From positions 1 through 7,929 of the forward strand of contig QMMZ01000072.1 of the NCBI GenBank assembly GCA_003647525.1: DNA of 7,929 nt, read 5' to 3'. Under the pieces are notes generated by a model. The model saw only the letters and a list, made by a program, of their open reading frames with translations, was not told the origin of the DNA and searched no databases. Source of the stretch: Deltaproteobacteria bacterium (GTDB lineage Bacteria; Desulfobacterota; Desulfobacteria; Desulfobacterales; ETH-SRB1). Shown piece after piece: positions 6,171 through 7,929 of this stretch. The stretch's first letter is position 1. Every line of letters begins with the position of its first letter. The translations under genes were made by a program, and so were the position numbers.

Positions 6171-6803
6171 ATGTTTATAACTCTCGAAGGCATAGAAGGT
6201 TCAGGCAAAACGACTCAGATAAAGAATATAGCTGAATTCCTGCAGAGTAAAGGGCATGACTGCGTTATAACAAGGCAGCCGGGAGGTACGAAGACCGGAG
6301 AAAAAATTCGGGCTATCCTTCTTGATCCTGAAAACAGAGATATGGATCCTCTGACTGAGCTTCTTCTGTATATGGCAGACAGGTCTCAGCATATTAAGGA
6401 ATTTATATATCCATCCCTATCTTCAGGCAAAACCGTTTTATGTGATCGTTATTATGATGCCACAGTTGTCTATCAAGGCTTTGCAAGGGGACTTGATATA
6501 GGACTTATAAACAGGTTGCATGAATTGGTTTTTGAAGATTTAAAACCCGATATAACAATTCTTCTTGACCTGCCACCTGAAACAGGCTTAATGCGCGCAT
6601 GGGAACAAATAGAAAACGGCTCAAGGACTGCCCTTGAAACCCGTTTTGAAAAAGAAACTCTCTCATTTCACCAAAAGGTAAGAGCCGGCTATCTTGAGCT
6701 TGCTAAAAAAGAGCCTTTGAGATTCAGAATTGTTGATGCATCAAATGATGAAAATCAGGTTAAAAATGATATAATAAAGATTTTATCTGCAAAATGGACA
6801 TAA
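6171..6803 (+). CDS. tmk: Thymidylate (dTMP) kinase
   Basis: Tmk phosphorylates dTMP to dTDP with ATP in the dTTP pathway. The 210-residue protein is the normal size. P-loop GIEGSGKTT spans 7-15. The dTMP-binding TRxPGGT motif is at 34-40 but has Gln36 where the family nearly always has Glu. The DRYYDATVVYQG segment (92-103) carries the DRY motif. The LID region around 142-160 has R142, R152 and R158, which with the EGSGK P-loop points to the bacterial type II form. The C-terminus ends without an extension. The ATG at 6171 gives the standard MFITLEG start. The end overlaps the next gene by 10 bases (6794-6803), so the two are probably co-translated. Confidence 0.95.
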   Translation: MFITLEGIEGSGKTTQIKNIAEFLQSKGHDCVITRQPGGTKTGEKIRAILLDPENRDMDPLTELLLYMADRSQHIKEFIYPSLSSGKTVLCDRYYDATVVYQGFARGLDIGLINRLHELVFEDLKPDITILLDLPPETGLMRAWEQIENGSRTALETRFEKETLSFHQKVRAGYLELAKKEPLRFRIVDASNDENQVKNDIIKILSAKWT

Positions 6804-7929
6804 AGCCGATGATTCATTCTATCTTAGCTGCCATAGGCAATACACCACTAGTAGAAATAAGGAAATTAAACCCTAATCCAAAGGTTAAGATACTCGCAAA
6901 ACTGGAATATTTTAACCCGGGAGGTTCGATAAAAGACAGAACCGCTCTTTATATGATTGAGAAAGCGGAAAAATCCGGTTTACTTACACACAACAAGACG
7001 GTTATCGAGGCTACAAGCGGTAATACAGGGATCGGACTTGCTCTGGTATGCGCTGTAAAAGGGTATAAACTGCTGTTAACAATGTCTGAAGGTGTAAGCG
7101 TTGAAAGGCAAAAAATCTTGAAGGCCCGGGGCGCTGAAATTTTACTGACCCCTGGTCATCTCGGGACAGATGGAGCTATTGAGGAGGTATATCATCTGGC
7201 GATAGAAAATCCGGATACGTACTATATGACAGATCAGTTCAATAATGAAGCCAACTGCCTGGCACACTATCATGGAACAGCCGAAGAAATCTGGAAACAA
7301 ACCAAAGGCAATGTATCAACGATTGTTGCAACCATGGGAACAACCGGTACTCTCATGGGCGTCTCAAAAAGGCTGAAAGAATACAACCCTGATATAAAAA
7401 TAATTGGCGTAGAACCCTACCTCGGGCATAAAATCCAGGGCTTAAAGAATATGAAGGAGGCATACCGTCCGGAAATTTTTGAAAAAAACCGTCTTGATAA
7501 AATAGTCAATATCGAAGACGAAGAAGCCTTTGAAATGACAAGGAAACTTGCAAAAGAAGAGGGCATATTTGTCGGCATGAGCAGTGGTGCAGCTATGGTT
7601 ATCGCGGGAAAAGAAGCTGAAACCATGACTGAAGGTACAATAGTTGTAATATTCCCGGACGGTGGTGAGCGGTACCTCAGCACACCACTTTTTGCAGTAC
7701 AAGACAAAGTTGGGCTTCAATTTTTTAATACAATGAGCCGGATCAAAGAACCATTTGATCCGATTCAGCCAGGGAAAGTTTCCATATATTCATGCGGCCC
7801 TACAGCACACGCCAGAATGGACATGGGAGAATGCCGGCGTTTTGTTTTTGCCGACCTTCTAAGCCGTTATCTTGATTTCAGAGGCTATTGTGTTACCCAC
7901 ATCATGAATATAACTGATATGGATGACAA
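6794..7929 (+). CDS. cysM-cysS: CysM-type cysteine synthase fused to cysteinyl-tRNA synthetase-like domain, 3' end cut by window
   Basis: One uninterrupted frame of 378 codons runs to the window edge. Residues 8-300 form a fold-type II PLP cysteine synthase: IGNTPLVEI (14-22), PLP lysine K47 in GGSIKDR, substrate loop TSGNTG (74-79), phosphate-binding MGTTGTLMGVS (181-191), GMSSGAA (261-267) and DGGERYLST (289-297). The MGTTGT form and RYLST ending resemble CysM more than CysK. Such enzymes make cysteine from an activated serine and sulfide or thiosulfate. From about residue 308 (LQFFNTMSR) a CysRS catalytic domain begins: C334 in SCGPT is the first zinc ligand, DMGE (343-346) sits where HIGH should be, then RRFVFADLLSRYL and NITDMDD (372-378). 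The KMSKS and anticodon domains lie outside. No start codon stands at the domain border (CTT at 7715), supporting a true fusion. Start is ATG 6794, overlapping tmk; ATG 6809 is possible. Neither has a clear Shine-Dalgarno site. Confidence 0.9.
   Translation, partial: MDIKPMIHSILAAIGNTPLVEIRKLNPNPKVKILAKLEYFNPGGSIKDRTALYMIEKAEKSGLLTHNKTVIEATSGNTGIGLALVCAVKGYKLLLTMSEGVSVERQKILKARGAEILLTPGHLGTDGAIEEVYHLAIENPDTYYMTDQFNNEANCLAHYHGTAEEIWKQTKGNVSTIVATMGTTGTLMGVSKRLKEYNPDIKIIGVEPYLGHKIQGLKNMKEAYRPEIFEKNRLDKIVNIEDEEAFEMTRKLAKEEGIFVGMSSGAAMVIAGKEAETMTEGTIVVIFPDGGERYLSTPLFAVQDKVGLQFFNTMSRIKEPFDPIQPGKVSIYSCGPTAHARMDMGECRRFVFADLLSRYLDFRGYCVTHIMNITDMDD

Noticed and set aside
7417..7720. Minus-strand open frames over the end of the cysteine synthase domain
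   Set aside because: They are antisense to conserved CysM motifs (GMSSGAA, RYLST) and have no homologous features or start signals.
7690..7735. Suspicion that the cysM-cysS junction is a frameshift or misassembly
   Set aside because: The frame is open with normal codon use on both sides, the CysRS domain begins right at its usual first residues, and the codon at the domain border is CTT, not a start. Read-level evidence would still be needed to exclude it fully.

Overview
The window looks like chromosomal core DNA from an AT-rich, anaerobic, probably sulfate-reducing bacterium (Desulfobacterota / former Deltaproteobacteria). The main reason is the siroheme-dependent heme pathway: ahbC, hemB and ahbD lie together, as is typical of sulfate reducers. 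Ahb genes also occur in archaea and a few other anaerobes, but the Shine-Dalgarno sites, promoter-like boxes and remaining genes are bacterial. No transposase, phage gene, tRNA, rRNA or CRISPR array is visible.

The left half (1-4767) is read leftwards. In order of transcription it holds a ClpX-like AAA+ ATPase (4767-3028), ahbC (2988-1810), hemB (1624-650) and ahbD (642 to beyond position 1). Gaps are 39, 185 and 7 bases. The 185-base ahbC-hemB gap is mostly two non-coding structures: a 105-base near-perfect palindrome that starts just after the ahbC stop codon, and a tandem array of TTAGCTY heptamers ending at the hemB ribosome binding site. HemB makes porphobilinogen at the start of the pathway. 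AhbC and AhbD are the last two steps, from didecarboxysiroheme to Fe-coproporphyrin III to heme b. The ClpX-like gene at the head of the set is the unexpected member.

An AT-rich divergent gap (4768-5078) separates this set from a rightward group: a YhaM-family OB-fold/HD 3'-5' exoribonuclease (5079-6047), thymidylate kinase tmk (6171-6803), and a long frame that overlaps tmk by 10 bases and stays open to the window end. The gap between the exoribonuclease and tmk carries a second set of TTAGC heptamers arranged as an inverted repeat, which includes the exoribonuclease stop codon.

The most striking object is that last gene: a complete CysM-type cysteine synthase fused in frame, with almost no linker, to the start of a cysteinyl-tRNA synthetase domain. 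Its HIGH signature reads DMGE, although the first zinc-ligand cysteine and the NITD motif are kept. Either cysteine synthesis is physically coupled to tRNA charging by an unusual active site, or this is a CysRS-derived domain with a different job. The rest of the domain lies outside the window.
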